A stretch of 64,000 nt of DNA from Haloferax sp. Atlit-12N. GTDB taxonomy: Archaea; Halobacteriota; Halobacteria; Halobacteriales; Haloferacaceae. The notes beneath the pieces were generated by a model. It did not search any database. It saw nothing but the letters and a program-made list of their open reading frames with translations, and had not been told where the DNA came from. Location of the stretch: positions 248,001 to 312,000 of the forward strand of contig NZ_PSYW01000001.1 of the NCBI RefSeq assembly GCF_003383095.1, given 5' to 3'. The position numbers were made by a program, and so were the translations under genes. Of this stretch, positions 52,744 to 61,909 are shown piece after piece (the first letter of the stretch is position 1; every line of letters starts with the position of its first letter).

Positions 52744-52793
52744 GTTATCGTGACGAGCGGAGCGAGACGACCGTCTTGCTCTGGTTCGAATCC

Positions 52794-53100
52794 TCGGATT
52801 CCAACCTCCTCGCAAACGCCTCTGTCTCACCGCTTTTACGTCTCCACGACGGTGAAATCCCGGCCCAACGGCGATGGCCCATCTCCCGTGCTGCGAGACA
52901 TATCAGAAAACCACTACCCTACGGGCGTCCCTCGATTCGCCCCGGTTCACGCCGCGATAAAGCCCCAATTAAGCCGGCGGTCTGGATGCGCCGCCACGAC
53001 GTTCCCTGATAAAATGGTATAAAAATAGAACTTAAAGAGGACTTAAACTGTGAATTAGCTGAGAAAAAGACTTTTCCATCGGCCCGGATACCCGGTGACA
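52794..53100. promoter_or_regulatory. Gene-free stretch and promoter of the pilus operon
   Basis: No gene is seen between the last repeat and the pilus ATPase. GGTATAAAAATA (53016-53027) is a strong TATA element and would start transcription near 53048, giving a leader of about 50 bases. Just after it ACTTAAA occurs twice (near 53030 and 53041). The stretch 53010-53085 is much richer in AT than the coding neighbours. No Shine-Dalgarno site is clear before the ATG at 53101. Confidence 0.5.
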
Positions 53101-56100
53101 ATGGCAACCGACGACGCCGACGGAGGGGAGCGAAAGGCGTTAACGGGTGATGTAACGCCACCCGAGGAGAGCGACACCGCTCCGGAGCAGGCGTCGAACG
53201 CGCGCGTCGGGTCGTACACGTGGGCAGACTTTCTCGACGAGTACGGAAGCGACGGCGACGTCGAAGCGCTCTACGGGACCGACCCGCGGACGCGACGCGA
53301 CGCGCCCGGCACGTCCCGGTGGGAGGAAGACGACGAGCGGGCGGCCTCGACGCCGACCCGGACCGACTGGGACCGCGTCGACCTCGACCCCGAGGAGTAC
53401 CTCGACTGTCACCCGGTCGACGTGACGGAGTTCATCGGTAAGCGCGGCGCGCACGCGACGGACATCAACGAGCAGTTCGAAGCCTTCTGCGACCCCAAGA
53501 CGACGCCCGTCGTCAAAGACGTCTGGCTGTGGGAACACTACAAGCGCGAGTACTACTACGAGGACGACGGTTCCCGCCCGCGGGATTCCGAGGGCGAAAT
53601 CGTCCGCTTCGACGGTGAGGAGGCGCTCGGGTTCGACCCCGACTACATCGAGAACGCGCTCGCGCGGGCCGGCCAGCGCGCCGAGGAACTCGACGCGGTG
53701 GTCGAAGAGCGCACGGTCGACGTGGACCCCGAGTTCGACGAGGACGCGTTCTTCTCCAGCGTCGACGGCACGACCACGCTGGCGAACCGCTACGACCTCG
53801 AAAAGGCCGTCCCGATGGAGAAGAAGACGCACTTCCGCGAGGTCGAACGGTACTGGGTGAACAAGCCCTACGCGTTCGTCATCATCTTCCACTCCGTCAA
53901 GGAAAACGAGAAGAAGTACTACGTGGTCGAACCGCACCTGAACCGCATCGAAGACGCCCTGACGGAGTTCCTCACGAACAAGCTTCGGACCGCCATCAAG
54001 TACGGCGACGACAGCGTCGTCGAGGGCGGCCGCGACAACCGCGGACGGGTCATCGAGGCCGAGACGTACGAACTGCTCTCGCGGTACGACCTCTACGACC
54101 CCCCGAAATCGGCGTCCGCGGCGGACGGAAGCGACGACGACACGACCGCCGACGCGGCGGCGACGGAGTCTTCGGGCCTCGCGTCTCGACTCGGACTGGG
54201 CGGCCTTTTCGGCGGCGGAAACGGCTCGTCGGCCGACGCTTCGACGGCCACTTCGACCGCCAGTCGCTTCGGCGGACTCGGCGGCGTCGGGTCCCGGCTC
54301 GGGCTCGGTTCGGTCTTCGGCGGTCGCTCACGCGACGCCGACGATGACGAACCACTCGGCGGTATCGACGGCATCGCCGCCCGACCCGAACCCGCGGTCC
54401 TCGCCGACGATGCCGACGACCTGAACGATTACCAGGTGCGGAAGCTCCAGTACTACCTCCGCCGCGACTTCATCGGCTACGAGCGCATCGACGGCATCAA
54501 ACACGACATCAACGTGGAGGACATCTCCTGCGACGGCTACAACTCGCCGGTGTTCGTCTACCACTCCGACTACGAGCAGATCATCTCGAACGTCTACCAC
54601 GGCGAGGGCGAACTCGACGACTTCGTCGTGAAACTCGCCCAGCGCTCCGGGAAGGGCATCTCGAAGCGACGCCCGCAGGTGGACGCGACGCTCCCCGACG
54701 GCTCGCGCGCGCAACTCACGCTCGGCCGCGAGGTGTCGGACCACGGGACGAACTACACCATTCGCCAGTTCAAGGACGTCCCCTTCACACCCATCGACCT
54801 CATCAACTGGTCGACGTTCTCGCTCGAGGAGATGGCGTTCCTCTGGCTCTGCATCGAGAACGACAAGAGCCTCATCTTCGCGGGCGGCACCGCTTCGGGG
54901 AAGACCACCTCGCTCAACGCCGTCTCGCTTTTCATCCCGTCGAACACGAAAATCGTCTCCATCGAGGACACCCGCGAGGTCGAACTGCCCCAGCGAAACT
55001 GGATTGCCTCCGTCACCCGGCCGTCGTTCGCGGACGACGACAAGGGCGACGTGGACGAGTTCGACCTGCTCGAAGCCGCGCTCCGCCAGCGCCCCGACTA
55101 CATCGTCATGGGCGAGATTCGCGGCGAGGAGGGCCGGACGCTGTTTCAGGTCATGTCCACGGGTCACACCACCTACACGACGTTCCACGCGGACTCGGTC
55201 GGCGAGGTGCTCAAGCGGTTTACGACCGCGCCCATCAACGTCTCGAAGACGATGTTCACCGCCCTCGACCTCGTGTCCATCCAGACCTCGACGCGGGTCG
55301 GCGGCAATAAGGTGCGCCGGAACAAGTCGCTCACCGAAATCAACCACTACGACCCCGAGAACGACGAGATAAACGTTCAAGACGTCTACCAGTGGCAGGC
55401 CGAGACCGACGAGTTCCTCCAGATGGGCTCGTCGAACACGCTCGAAGAGATCAAGTTCGACCGCGGCTGGAATCAGGAGACGCTCGAACTGGAGATTTTC
55501 AAGCGACAGGTCATCCTCGCGTACCTCATCGACCGCGGGCTCAACACCTACACGCAGGTCGCCGCGACGTTCCAGGCGTTCATCAACGACCAGGACACCA
55601 TCCTCGGGCTGATGGCGACCGACGACCTCGAACGGAGCCTCGAAGACCTCCGGGAGATGGAGTCGGTCCACATCAACATCGACCCCGAGAGCGAGGCGAT
55701 GGTCCCACGGCCCGACCCGCCGGAACACGTCCGAAAGCTGGCGAAGGAAATCCTCCGCCGGGCCGAAGACGAACTGTTCCCCGACTACCGCGACCGCGAC
55801 GCGGGCGAGGTCGCGGAGGCGCTCAACCACATGCGCGACGAACCCGACGTGGAGGCGACGCCCGGCGAGCGGGGCGAACTCGACTCGCTCGACGCGTCGA
55901 CCCAAGACCCCGAACTCGACGAGGGAACGGACCGCGACGAACTGGACGCGGGCGACGAGACCCCCGAAATCGCGGGCGACGATGGCCCGTCGTCGCTCGG
56001 CGGCGAGGGCGAGACGCCGGCGCTGGAGGCCGGGCGCGACGAGGCGGACGTGGACCGCGAGGGCGACGAGCCGACCGGCTTCGGTGACCCCGACGGACCG

Positions 56101-56430
56101 TTCGGCTTCGACGACGCGCCCACCTTCCCCGACCCCAACGGCGACGACCCGGACCTCGACGACTTCTTCGGCGCGTTCGGTATCGACGACGAGACGGAGA
56201 CAAAGTCGGACGGCAGGGCGGGCCGAGACGGACGCGACGAGACCGGAATCTACGGTGGCGAAACTGACGCGGCCGGAACCGACGACGGTGAAGCCAACGA
56301 CGCCGACTCCGACGGCACAACCGACGAGACGTGGGGCGGGTTCGAGGCTGCCGAGGCCGACGACCCGCACGAGGACGACGAGGACGACGATGCGGGCGCT
56401 CGCGGGGCCGACTCCGGAGAGGGCGAGTAG
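53101..56430 (+). CDS. pilB: Type IV pilus assembly ATPase PilB-like, extended
   Basis: This 1109-residue type II/IV secretion ATPase has its catalytic core near residues 430-850: Walker A GGTASGKTTSLNAV (about 598) and Walker B MGEIRGEEGRTLFQ (about 672) with the His box STGHTTYTTFHADS. It is twice as long as ArlI because of an N-terminal domain, a low-complexity insert (about 340-440) holding the motif SRLGLG[G/S][L/V]FGG twice, and an acidic C-terminal tail of about 200 residues. It powers pilus assembly with the next gene, which it abuts. The start is ATG; a GTG two codons upstream is unlikely. Confidence 0.92.
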   Translation: MATDDADGGERKALTGDVTPPEESDTAPEQASNARVGSYTWADFLDEYGSDGDVEALYGTDPRTRRDAPGTSRWEEDDERAASTPTRTDWDRVDLDPEEYLDCHPVDVTEFIGKRGAHATDINEQFEAFCDPKTTPVVKDVWLWEHYKREYYYEDDGSRPRDSEGEIVRFDGEEALGFDPDYIENALARAGQRAEELDAVVEERTVDVDPEFDEDAFFSSVDGTTTLANRYDLEKAVPMEKKTHFREVERYWVNKPYAFVIIFHSVKENEKKYYVVEPHLNRIEDALTEFLTNKLRTAIKYGDDSVVEGGRDNRGRVIEAETYELLSRYDLYDPPKSASAADGSDDDTTADAAATESSGLASRLGLGGLFGGGNGSSADASTATSTASRFGGLGGVGSRLGLGSVFGGRSRDADDDEPLGGIDGIAARPEPAVLADDADDLNDYQVRKLQYYLRRDFIGYERIDGIKHDINVEDISCDGYNSPVFVYHSDYEQIISNVYHGEGELDDFVVKLAQRSGKGISKRRPQVDATLPDGSRAQLTLGREVSDHGTNYTIRQFKDVPFTPIDLINWSTFSLEEMAFLWLCIENDKSLIFAGGTASGKTTSLNAVSLFIPSNTKIVSIEDTREVELPQRNWIASVTRPSFADDDKGDVDEFDLLEAALRQRPDYIVMGEIRGEEGRTLFQVMSTGHTTYTTFHADSVGEVLKRFTTAPINVSKTMFTALDLVSIQTSTRVGGNKVRRNKSLTEINHYDPENDEINVQDVYQWQAETDEFLQMGSSNTLEEIKFDRGWNQETLELEIFKRQVILAYLIDRGLNTYTQVAATFQAFINDQDTILGLMATDDLERSLEDLREMESVHINIDPESEAMVPRPDPPEHVRKLAKEILRRAEDELFPDYRDRDAGEVAEALNHMRDEPDVEATPGERGELDSLDASTQDPELDEGTDRDELDAGDETPEIAGDDGPSSLGGEGETPALEAGRDEADVDREGDEPTGFGDPDGPFGFDDAPTFPDPNGDDPDLDDFFGAFGIDDETETKSDGRAGRDGRDETGIYGGETDAAGTDDGEANDADSDGTTDETWGGFEAAEADDPHEDDEDDDAGARGADSGEGE

Positions 56431-58473
56431 ATGAGCAACCTCGATTCGAAGACCTCTGGCGGTCTCGACCGCAGCACCGACACCCTCGGCGACGCCTTCT
56501 ACCCGCTGTTTCAGCTCATCTTCGACGAGGACGGCGAGTTCGTCGCCGACATCGAAGAAAAGCTGCAGCAGGCGCGGATGCCCGACACCGTCGAACTCTA
56601 TCTCTCGCGGGCGCTCGCCGTCGGCGTGCTCGTCGGCCTCGCGCTGTGGCTCGTCGGGATGGTCGTCGGCTACGGCGTCTTCGCGCTCGGCCTCGTCTCG
56701 GCTGACTCGGTGAGCCTCGGGATTCCGGTCGGGAGCGAGGCCACGGCGGCCACGCTCCGGTCGCTCGCGATGCCCGCGGCCGTCGTTCTCTCGGGGCTCG
56801 TCTTCGGGTCGCTCGGCTTCGCTGGCGGGTTCGGGACGCTCGTCGCGATTCCGTACTCGACGGCGTCCGCCCGCAAGCGCGAGATAAACATGCTCCTGTC
56901 GGACTCCATCTCGTTCATGTACGCCCTGTCTGTGGGCGGGCTGAACCAACTGGAGATTCTGGAGGCGATGGCGCGCGCCGAAGACACCTACGGCGAGGTC
57001 TCTCGGGAGTTCCAGAGCATCGTCCAAGAGACGGAGTACTTCGGCACCGACTACCGCAACGCCATCCGTCAGCAGGCGATTTTGACCCCCTCGGACGACC
57101 TCTCACAGTTCCTGACGGACATGCTCTCTATCGTCAACTCCGGCGGTGACATGCAGGGCTTCCTCGACGACAAGAAGGACAAACACCTCCGGACCGCGAA
57201 ACAACAGCAGGAACAGACGCTGGAGACGATGGAGCTGTTCGGCGAGATGTACATGACGCTGTCGCTGTTTCCGCTGCTTCTCATCATCATCCTCGTCATC
57301 ATGAGCATGCTCGGTGAGGCCCAGTCGAGGCTGTTGTACGCGACTGTCTACGGGCTCATCCCGCTGACCGGCGTCGGCTTCCTCGTCCTCGTCTCGACGG
57401 TCAAGCAGGACGAAATCGGCGACGGCTTCCTCAGCCCCGAAGACGAAAGCGACCGCCTGCAGGGCCAACAGCGCGAGGGGCTCATCCACATGGGGCTCGT
57501 CGAGAGCTACGTCGGCGAATTCAGCCTCTTTTCGCGCATCAAATCCCGCGAGGGGACGTTCAAGACGAAAGAACTCCTGCGCCGCCCGCATCTGTTCTTC
57601 AAGCGGCATCCGCTTTTCACCCTCGCGCTGACGGTGCCCGCGGCGCTCTCACTCCTCGCCGTCTCCGTCGTCGGTGGGGCCGCCCCGACGACGTGGGACG
57701 GGATGGTGGCTAACCCCGTCTGGGGGACGTTCATCTGGTTCTACGTGCCGGTCTACCTCATCGCGGTGCCGCTGACCGTCTTTCACGAGTGGAACGTCCA
57801 CTCGCGGTCGGCCATCACGGGGAAGCTCTCCGACAACCTCCGGAAGCTGTCGAGCGCGAACGACACCGGTCAGACGCTCCTCGAATCCATCAAGACCGTC
57901 TCCGACACCTCCTCGGGGAAACTCGCCGACGAGTTCGAGGTGATGTACGCGAAGGTCCACTACGGCATGAGCCTCAGAGAGGCGCTCGTCGAGTTCAACA
58001 ACAAGTACCACATCCCGCGGCTCGCTCGGACGGTCAAGCTCATCACGAAGGCCCAGGAGGCGTCGAGCCAGATAACCGAGGTGCTGACGACGGCCGCGCA
58101 GGCCTCCGAGAACCAAGACGACATCGAGCGCGAGCGCATCTCGCGGACCCGGATGCAGGTCGCCATCATCCTCATGACCTACGTGACGCTGCTGGCGGTG
58201 ATGGCCATCCTGAAGACGCAGTTCCTCGACGTGATGGCCGGCCTCTCCTCGCAGGCGTCGGGGTCCGGCGGCGCGACGACCGGCGGCCCGAGTTTCGGCG
58301 GCGGCATCGACCCCGACCTGCTGTCGCTTCTGTTCTTCCACGGCGTCACCATCCAGGCGATGCTCTCGGGGTTCATCAGCGGCTACATCCGCAACGCAGA
58401 CCTCCTTTCGGGGGTCAAGTTCGTCGTCATCCTCCAGACACTCTCGCTCGCGGTGTGGATGGTGGTCGGCTGA
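56431..58473 (+). CDS. pilC: Type IV pilus platform protein PilC/TadC-like
   Basis: This 680-residue membrane protein has two GspF-type domains. Hydrophobic segments lie at about 50-80, 105-140, 270-320, 390-415, 425-450 and 560-680. Conserved cytoplasmic parts read LNQLEILEAMARAEDTYGEV and KLADEFEVMYAKVHYGMSLR. It anchors the pilus and transmits force from the ATPase. It starts directly after the ATPase stop and overlaps the next gene by one base (TGATG). Confidence 0.93.
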   Translation: MSNLDSKTSGGLDRSTDTLGDAFYPLFQLIFDEDGEFVADIEEKLQQARMPDTVELYLSRALAVGVLVGLALWLVGMVVGYGVFALGLVSADSVSLGIPVGSEATAATLRSLAMPAAVVLSGLVFGSLGFAGGFGTLVAIPYSTASARKREINMLLSDSISFMYALSVGGLNQLEILEAMARAEDTYGEVSREFQSIVQETEYFGTDYRNAIRQQAILTPSDDLSQFLTDMLSIVNSGGDMQGFLDDKKDKHLRTAKQQQEQTLETMELFGEMYMTLSLFPLLLIIILVIMSMLGEAQSRLLYATVYGLIPLTGVGFLVLVSTVKQDEIGDGFLSPEDESDRLQGQQREGLIHMGLVESYVGEFSLFSRIKSREGTFKTKELLRRPHLFFKRHPLFTLALTVPAALSLLAVSVVGGAAPTTWDGMVANPVWGTFIWFYVPVYLIAVPLTVFHEWNVHSRSAITGKLSDNLRKLSSANDTGQTLLESIKTVSDTSSGKLADEFEVMYAKVHYGMSLREALVEFNNKYHIPRLARTVKLITKAQEASSQITEVLTTAAQASENQDDIERERISRTRMQVAIILMTYVTLLAVMAILKTQFLDVMAGLSSQASGSGGATTGGPSFGGGIDPDLLSLLFFHGVTIQAMLSGFISGYIRNADLLSGVKFVVILQTLSLAVWMVVG

Positions 58474-58982
58474 TGCGGCGACGCGGCCCGCCGGACGACC
58501 GACGCAGTGACGACCGACGCGAGACGAGCGGCCGGAGCGCCCGCGCCCAGACGACCATCGACTTCGCCGTCGGCGTCGGCATCTTCCTCCTTGCGGTCGC
58601 GTGGGTCGTCGGCACTATCCCGCAGATTCTCGACCCCTTCGAGGCCGAACAGGACCGCCCACTCGTCGCCAACCGCGCCGCCGACTCGCTCACCCAGCGC
58701 CTGCTCGTCGACGACGAGAATCCGGACGTGCTCGATGCGGCCTGCACCCAGGCGTTCTTCGACGGGGACCCACCGCCCGGCGACTGCGACTACGGGAGCG
58801 CCGACCCTAACGCCGCGACCGGCATCGACGCGTCCTACGGCCTCAACGTCACGCTCTCGCGGGGTGGGACCGTCGTCGAGACGACCGGCGAGCCGGTTCC
58901 GACAACCCGGAGCGTCGTCGCCGCTCGGCGGGCCATCCTCCTCGACGGCGACCTCCACGAGCTATCTGTGAGGGTGTGGTGA
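58473..58982 (+). CDS. Pilin-like protein 1 of the pilus operon
   Basis: This 169-residue protein has an Arg-rich leader of about 26 residues, then SARAQTTIDFAVGVGIFLLA, a hydrophobic helix preceded by a Gln-Thr-Thr motif like a class III pilin signal. The outer part has two Cys (AACTQAFF and GDCDYG) that may pair, rare in haloarchaeal proteins. It is probably a minor pilin or pseudopilin. It is coupled to pilC and overlaps the next gene by 4 bases. Confidence 0.8.
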   Translation: MRRRGPPDDRRSDDRRETSGRSARAQTTIDFAVGVGIFLLAVAWVVGTIPQILDPFEAEQDRPLVANRAADSLTQRLLVDDENPDVLDAACTQAFFDGDPPPGDCDYGSADPNAATGIDASYGLNVTLSRGGTVVETTGEPVPTTRSVVAARRAILLDGDLHELSVRVW

Positions 58983-59611
58983 CCGTGTCTCGCGCACAGG
59001 CCCACGCGCTCGAAGCCATCGTCGCCGCGATGGTGCTCCTCGCCAGCGTCACGTTCGCGCTGCAGGTGACCGCGGTGACGCCCCTGACCGCGAGCACATC
59101 GAGCCAACACATCGAGAACCAGCAGGCCGCTGTCGCCGACGGCGTCCTGACGGCGGCCGCCGAGACCGGCGCGCTGAAGCGGACGCTCCTGTTCACGCAC
59201 CCCGAAAACGGGAGCTTCTACGACATCGACGCGCGCGGCTACTACGTCGACGGCGGCCCGCCGACCGCCTTCGGGGCGATGCTCGACGAGTCCTTCTTGG
59301 ACCGCGGCATCGCGTTCAACGTCTACCTGCACTACCTGCGCGACCGGGAGGTCCGCCGGACGACCCGCCTCGTGTTCATGGGCGAGCCGAGCGACCACGC
59401 CGTCTCGCGGACGCGACTCGTGACGCTCGCGGACGACGATACGCTGACCGAGCCGGGAACGTCGCCGGGCGGCGAGCCTCGGGCAGTCGAGACGACCAAG
59501 ACGCTCGAATCGGTCGCCGCCGCGAGCGACGAGACGTATTTCATCCAAGACGGGAGCGCGGGGCCGCTCTACGGCGTCGTCGACGTGGAGGTGGTCGTAT
59601 GGCGGATGTAA
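58979..59611 (+). CDS. Pilin-like protein 2 of the pilus operon
   Basis: This protein of about 210 residues has N-terminal VSRAQAHALEAIVAAMVLLA, a hydrophobic helix without the usual Gly-Gln cut site. The rest is a mixed domain (YDIDARGYYVDGGPPTAFGA) that is exported. The start is GTG at 58979, overlapping the previous stop by 4 bases; GTG at 58985 is possible. It overlaps the following gene by 13 bases. Its role is unknown; minor pilin is inferred. Confidence 0.78.
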   Translation: MTVSRAQAHALEAIVAAMVLLASVTFALQVTAVTPLTASTSSQHIENQQAAVADGVLTAAAETGALKRTLLFTHPENGSFYDIDARGYYVDGGPPTAFGAMLDESFLDRGIAFNVYLHYLRDREVRRTTRLVFMGEPSDHAVSRTRLVTLADDDTLTEPGTSPGGEPRAVETTKTLESVAAASDETYFIQDGSAGPLYGVVDVEVVVWRM

Positions 59612-60591
59612 CCGACGCGTTTGACGGCCCGAGCGACGAGGCCACGGGAGCCGCGCGCTTCACCGGCGACGACCGCGGCCAACTGATGCTCGTCGCCGCG
59701 CTCGCAATCGCAGTCCTCCTCGTCGGGCTCGCGCTGACGCTCAACACCGCGATTTACACGGAGAACCTCGCCACGCGGACGACCGATACGAGCCTTGACG
59801 GGGCCGTGAGCCACGGCCGAACGGTCGAAGCCGGTGCGGGAGTCCTCCTCGACGAGACCAACCGCGGGGGCGGAACGTACGGCGAACTCACCGGCTCGTT
59901 CGACGAGACGTTCGGCAACTGGAGCGACGCGGCCGCGACGCTCGCGGCGGTCAGGGGAGCCGTGACGAACGCCTCGCGCGTCGACCACGTCGAGGGTACC
60001 CGAATCTCCCAAACTGACGCGGCGCGGAACTTCTCGGACCGCAGCGAGTCGTCAGACTGGACGCTCGCCAGCGGCGTTGGCGTCCGCGGCGTCCGGTTCA
60101 ACGTCTCGCGCGACTCGCTCGCGACGAGCAGCGGGTCGGCGTTCGAACTCGTCGTCGACGACGGGGCCGGCACCGTCGAGACCGAAATCTACCGGGATGC
60201 GACGCAGGTCTTCGTGACCGTCGAGGACGCCGGCGGGACCCGGACGACCTGTAGCGTGGCGGCCGACGCAGGTCACTCCGTCACCGTCGACATCGCCGAA
60301 GGCCGACTCAACGGGACCACCTGCGACCCGCTCGACGCGGTCCACACCGACCTCGACGGCACGGTCGCGGTGTCGTACCGGAACGCCGTGCAGGCTGAGG
60401 GGACCTACGAACTGTACGTGAACGAGACGAACGCGACGGTGTTCGACGCGGCGAGGTACGCGCCCGCCGGAAGCGGGTCGTCGCCGGTCGCACAAGAGGC
60501 GCTCTACGCCGTTACCGTCTCGTACGTCTATGAGTCGGGCGAGACGTACGTCTACCGAGAGCTTCGGGTCGCACCGGGTGAGATTGCGTGA
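59599..60591 (+). CDS. Pilin-like protein 3 of the pilus operon
   Basis: This 330-residue protein has a clear class III signal, TGDDRGQLMLVAALAIAVLL (about residues 22-41), cut after Gly. The outer domain has several sequons (NWS, NAS, NFS, NVS, NGT, NET) and two Cys. It is the largest of the pilin-like set and its domain looks like a surface-exposed tip or adhesin, an inference. It overlaps both neighbours. Confidence 0.8.
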   Translation: MADVTDAFDGPSDEATGAARFTGDDRGQLMLVAALAIAVLLVGLALTLNTAIYTENLATRTTDTSLDGAVSHGRTVEAGAGVLLDETNRGGGTYGELTGSFDETFGNWSDAAATLAAVRGAVTNASRVDHVEGTRISQTDAARNFSDRSESSDWTLASGVGVRGVRFNVSRDSLATSSGSAFELVVDDGAGTVETEIYRDATQVFVTVEDAGGTRTTCSVAADAGHSVTVDIAEGRLNGTTCDPLDAVHTDLDGTVAVSYRNAVQAEGTYELYVNETNATVFDAARYAPAGSGSSPVAQEALYAVTVSYVYESGETYVYRELRVAPGEIA

Positions 60592-61091
60592 CGCCACCGA
60601 GAAGGCCAGGCGCTCCCGGAGACCGCACTCGACGCGGGAGTCGCCGGTTCGGCTCGACTGACCGCGGCGTCTCGACGGCGCTCGGTTACGTCCTCACGCT
60701 CTCCATCACGGTCGTCCTCATCTCGGGGCTGTTGGTCGCCGCCGGCGGCTTCGTCTCCGACGAGCGCGAACGGGTCACGGAGACGGAACTCGACGTGATC
60801 GGAAACCGGCTCGCGTCGAGCCTCGAATCGGCCGACAGGGTCGGAGCCGCGCCCGGCGAGTCGCGCGTCGAGGCGACGATTCGACTGCCGCCCAGAGTCG
60901 CCGGCACGACCTACTCCATCAAGGTGGTGTCGGGGTCGCCGAACGAACTCGTCTTGACCTCGACCGACCCCGAGGTGACGGTCCGCGTCCCCGTTTCGAC
61001 CGAGACCTCGCTGGCCGCGAGTCGGGTCGGCGGCGGCGACGTGACCATCACGTACGACCCGGCTTCGGAGACGCTGGAGGTGGCGTCGTGA
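60588..61091 (+). CDS. Pilin-like protein 4 of the pilus operon
   Basis: This 167-residue protein has a basic leader (PRRPGAPGDRTRRGSRR) and then TDRGVSTALGYVLTLSITVV, a good class III pilin signal with helix. The outer domain is small and beta-rich. Translation starts with GTG overlapping the previous stop by 4 bases. By size it is the best candidate in this operon for a main filament subunit, though not proven. Confidence 0.8.
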   Translation: MTPPRRPGAPGDRTRRGSRRFGSTDRGVSTALGYVLTLSITVVLISGLLVAAGGFVSDERERVTETELDVIGNRLASSLESADRVGAAPGESRVEATIRLPPRVAGTTYSIKVVSGSPNELVLTSTDPEVTVRVPVSTETSLAASRVGGGDVTITYDPASETLEVAS

Positions 61092-61864
61092 GCGACCGCG
61101 CGGTGAGCGACACGCTCGGGTTCGTGTTCGTCTTCGCCATCGTGCTCTCGATGGTCGGTCTCGTCTCCGCAGTCGGGATGACTGGCCTCCAAGACGCCCG
61201 CGACGTGGAGCGCGTCAACAACGCCGAGCGCGCGCTGGACATCCTCGGCGACAACATGGAGGACATCGCCGACCGCGGCGCGCCGAGTCGGGCCACAGAG
61301 GTGAAACTGCAGGACGCCAGCCTGACGCTCGACCGGCCCGTCGAGTTCGTCGTCTCCGGGGAGTTGACGTCGGACCCGTCGGTCAACTTCACCAACACCT
61401 ACGAGGTCTCGCCGGTCGTCTACGCGGCCGATTCCAGCGACGAGCGAGTCGTCTACGTGTTCGACGCGCTTCTCAGGACCCGCGGAGACAGCGGGACGTT
61501 CGTCCGGCGACCGTCGTTCGTCCTCTCCCAAGAGCGGGTGTTGATCCCGGCGTTCGTGACGCGACCCGACGAGGAGGCGACGACCTCGGTCGGCGGGTCG
61601 GGGACGTTCCTCATTCGCGCCGACAAGGCTGCAAGCGACGTGCTGGCCGCGCGGACCGACGGGCAGTACGACGTGAACCTGACCGTGCGCTCCCCGCGGG
61701 CGGCGCTCTGGCGCGAGGAGCTATCGAGCCGCCCCGACGTGACCTGCGACCCGGTCGAACCGGCCGCGACGCCGGACAGCTACCCGAGCGTCTCGTGTTA
61801 CGTGAACGGGGCCGAGCGCGTCTACGTCGTCTCGACGTCGGTCGATATGACGTTCGCGGACTGA
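61088..61864 (+). CDS. Pilin-like protein 5 of the pilus operon
   Basis: This 258-residue protein begins MSDRAVSDTLGFVFVFAIVL, a very short leader then a pilin-type helix. The outer domain has NFT and NLT sequons and a Cys pair (VTCDPVE and VSCYVNG). GTG start, 4-base overlap with the previous gene. It is the last gene of the operon and converges on the gene at 61910. Confidence 0.8.
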   Translation: MSDRAVSDTLGFVFVFAIVLSMVGLVSAVGMTGLQDARDVERVNNAERALDILGDNMEDIADRGAPSRATEVKLQDASLTLDRPVEFVVSGELTSDPSVNFTNTYEVSPVVYAADSSDERVVYVFDALLRTRGDSGTFVRRPSFVLSQERVLIPAFVTRPDEEATTSVGGSGTFLIRADKAASDVLAARTDGQYDVNLTVRSPRAALWREELSSRPDVTCDPVEPAATPDSYPSVSCYVNGAERVYVVSTSVDMTFAD

Positions 61865-61909
61865 GAGTGTCGGTCGGGATGTGTCGGGAGGGGACGAGGG
61901 ACGTACCGC

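Noticed and set aside
52416..53009. A 197-codon open frame through the repeat array after the tRNA
   Set aside because: It repeats itself with the DNA repeats, has no promoter or ribosome site, and contains translated tRNA ends. It is an artefact of the array.
54328..57027. An 899-codon open frame on the minus strand opposite the pilus ATPase and platform genes
   Set aside because: The plus strand holds clear Walker motifs and gene coupling. The minus frame is Val/Arg/Asp-rich filler typical of shadows.
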